A DNA stretch of 26,121 nt, from positions 1 to 26,121 of IMG/VR virus record IMGVR_UViG_3300042691_020662. One strand, written 5' to 3'. Below, in pieces: positions 24,529 to 26,121 of this stretch. The position numbers were made by a program, and so were the translations under genes. The number at the start of each line of letters is the position of its first letter. Position 1 is the stretch's first letter. The notes under the pieces were generated by a model. The model saw only the letters and a list, made by a program, of their open reading frames with translations, did not search any database and was not told where the DNA came from. This DNA is from a virus.

Positions 24529-26121
24529 TTAGTCAGCGTAGACGGGAATCTTGCGGAACGTGCCGTTGATGGCAACGCGCCAGAAACCGCAGGTGGCAGG
24601 AAGAACTCCGGTACTCAACGCAGTGGCGGTGGGGAAGTAGGTGTTTGCTGCAAGATTGGTTCCGACGAAGTAGGTAGAGGAGCCGAAGGCAATTTGATTG
24701 CTGTTAGCACCGACTACAGTTGCACCTCTACCAATGCAAATGTTTGAACCTCCAACGGAAATACCATTTCCTGAATCAGTTCCAACAAATACATTACTAT
24801 CACCAGTTGTTAATGCGAATCCTGCTGCATATCCAATCGCCGTGTTTGATTGTCCAGTAACATTAGTACCGCCTAATGTTTGAGATCCAACAGCAGTATT
24901 TTGCGCTCCACCCGTACTCAACGCCAACGCATTCGATCCGATGGCAGTTACGTCGGCGGCGGTGGTGACGCGTCCCGCAAAGTAACCCAGCGCGGTGTTG
25001 TTGGATCCGCTGACCACAGTTGACAACGCAGACCGACCGACTGCGGTGTTTGAGGCTCCAATGGTGTTGGCAGTCAGAGCAGCCGCACCAATAGCGACAT
25101 TGTCAGAAGCGGTATTGTTGGTCAGCGCACTAACACCGATACCGATGGCATAGTTGTTGACGGTGGTTCGCTGGCAGGCCCCGGTGCCAATGCCGATGTT
25201 TCCGATGCCGTTGGTGGTTAGATTGCAAGCACTTGCACCAATGGCGATATTGTCTCCTCCGATTGCCAGAGAACGTAGCGTATCTCGACCGATGCCGACG
25301 TTGTCGTTACCAGAAATGATATTTCCGGAAAACAAAGCACTGCTACCAATCGCGACGTTGCTGTTTCCGGTGTGGAATACTGGACCGGATGTGGACATCG
25401 AGCTAATGCCGATGGAGACGTTGTTGCTACCAGTGCTTACGCCATATCCTGCGTTGTTTCCAAGGAATGAATTGCTTCCTCCATTGGTCAAATTGAAACC
25501 CGCTGCGACACCGATAGCGGCATTGTTCGCACCCGAGGTCAAACTATTCAAGGCAGACCTGCTAATTCCGGTGTTGTCTGTGCCAGACGTCAAATTGCGG
25601 AACGTATCCCGACCAACGCCGATGTTGTCGGCTCCAGTGATAGGAGCTAAAGAAAACCCAGAATTACTTCCAACAAACACGTTGTTGGCACCACTCGTAA
25701 GGTTTCTTCCGCTGTTCAGACCAATGCCGATATTCTGGGCACCACTCAGCGCAGAGCCACCAGTGTACATCGACTGATTTCCGACGGCGACGTTGTATGC
25801 TCCAGTAACAGCAGAAGCACCAGACAACGCATACGGTCCTAGGGCAGTGCATCCAACACCGACCGTGATTCTGTATCCTGACTCAACACCAAAACAGGCG
25901 TTGTCATTTCCTGAAGTTAGGGTGGTCAATGCAAGCCGACCGACACCGACGTTATCAGCACCCGAACCCGGTCCATCCCAGATTTCAACGGAGCCAACAT
26001 TCAGCTTATCCGTCGTCTTGTTGTACGTCAGCCCAGCGTCACCCGCCAACGCGCCGCCATCGTTGAAGATCACCTGCGTGTTCGCACCTGCGCCACCCGG
26101 GGCCGGCGGGGAAAACACGAA
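24529..26121 (-). CDS. Tail fibre with GxNNVAIG-type repeats, 5' part outside the window (>530 aa)
   Basis: The frame is open to the right edge, and the apparent GTG at 26118 is probably an internal valine, so the gene is partial at its N-terminus. The visible part starts with PGGAGANTQVIFNDGGALAG and DAGLTYNKTTDKLNV, the common joint between fibre shaft and repeat domain. About 25 repeats of 18-25 residues follow, each with a core like GANNVAIGxxA and spacers like LTSG. The C-terminus (FWRVAINGTFRKIPVYAD) resembles the end of many phage fibres. Such repeats form trimeric beta-structures in phage and bacterial adhesins. The role is host binding or fibre shaft. It is the first visible gene of the right minus-strand operon. 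Confidence 0.8.
   Translation of the reverse strand, partial: FVFSPPAPGGAGANTQVIFNDGGALAGDAGLTYNKTTDKLNVGSVEIWDGPGSGADNVGVGRLALTTLTSGNDNACFGVESGYRITVGVGCTALGPYALSGASAVTGAYNVAVGNQSMYTGGSALSGAQNIGIGLNSGRNLTSGANNVFVGSNSGFSLAPITGADNIGVGRDTFRNLTSGTDNTGISRSALNSLTSGANNAAIGVAAGFNLTNGGSNSFLGNNAGYGVSTGSNNVSIGISSMSTSGPVFHTGNSNVAIGSSALFSGNIISGNDNVGIGRDTLRSLAIGGDNIAIGASACNLTTNGIGNIGIGTGACQRTTVNNYAIGIGVSALTNNTASDNVAIGAAALTANTIGASNTAVGRSALSTVVSGSNNTALGYFAGRVTTAADVTAIGSNALALSTGGAQNTAVGSQTLGGTNVTGQSNTAIGYAAGFALTTGDSNVFVGTDSGNGISVGGSNICIGRGATVVGANSNQIAFGSSTYFVGTNLAANTYFPTATALSTGVLPATCGFWRVAINGTFRKIPVYAD
24690..25965 (-). repeat. About 25 degenerate coding repeats (GxNNVAIG core)
   Basis: Cores read from 5' to 3' of the gene include GADNVGVG, GAYNVAVG, GAQNIGIG, GANNVFVG, GANNAAIG, GSNNVSIG, GNSNVAIG, GGDNIAIG, ASDNVAIG, GSNNTALG, GQSNTAIG and GDSNVFVG. 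Spacing is 18-25 residues. DNA copies are diverged, so the repeat is clear at protein level but the bases are not identical. Confidence 0.85.

Noticed and set aside
25154-25777. Plus-strand 207-codon ORF rich in Pro, Met and Leu opposite the repeat fibre
   Set aside because: Its apparent repeats are the antisense image of the fibre repeats.
1-26121. CRISPR array, tRNA or rRNA gene, integrase, insertion sequence, toxin-antitoxin or other defence system
   Set aside because: By eye I saw no regular spaced DNA repeats, cloverleaf, recombinase motif or defence-type protein. A proper tRNA and profile search could not be run.

Overview
This window is a near gap-free stretch of a tailed double-stranded DNA phage, or a prophage or metagenomic phage contig, with podovirus-like morphogenesis genes. 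The support is a complete large terminase, a portal, a probable scaffold, neck/nozzle-type proteins, a pectate-lyase-fold tailspike, a 2,254-residue virion protein and a small lysis-type cassette. I see no integrase, repressor, tRNA or rRNA. The host is uncertain. GC-rich third codon positions, almost no Shine-Dalgarno sequences, and an SSB of the PVC/Verrucomicrobiota look (a similarity judged from memory) weakly suggest a phage of a Verrucomicrobiota-like or similar environmental bacterium.

Layout. (1) 30-16107, minus strand, transcribed right to left: nozzle-like protein, tailspike, short fibre, neck/adaptor-like protein, cupin-like protein, two candidate ejection proteins, and the giant virion protein with an LPD38-like C-terminal region. 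Neighbouring genes are separated by 1-11 bases or overlap slightly. (2) 16106-22784, plus strand: large terminase, SSB, two small proteins (one a zinc-finger type), portal, an 87-residue protein and a probable scaffold. The last three are coupled by ATGA overlaps. (3) 22781 to the right edge, minus strand: a truncated fibre gene with about 25 short glycine/asparagine repeats, then a run of small genes that includes a holin, an XhlA-like coiled-coil membrane protein, a possible lipoprotein overlapping another small ORF, and two small conserved phage-type proteins.

The two strand switches use almost no DNA. The terminase and nozzle genes can both start from one CATG at 16105-16108. The scaffold and the last small gene of the right block share stop bases CTAA at 22781-22784. 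There is no intergenic gap above about 12 bases, so promoters and terminators must lie inside genes or outside the window, and I could not identify any.

The most striking signal is a 49-codon ORF (5072-5221, minus) inside the giant virion gene, in another frame. It has 46 of 49 codons ending in G or C, against 22 of 48 in the giant gene's own frame there, and its product looks like a stand-alone small phage protein. Other points of interest are a beta-module repeated in both the tailspike and the nozzle, cysteine-rich segments in three neighbouring neck/tail proteins, and the absence of a recognisable major capsid protein and endolysin.
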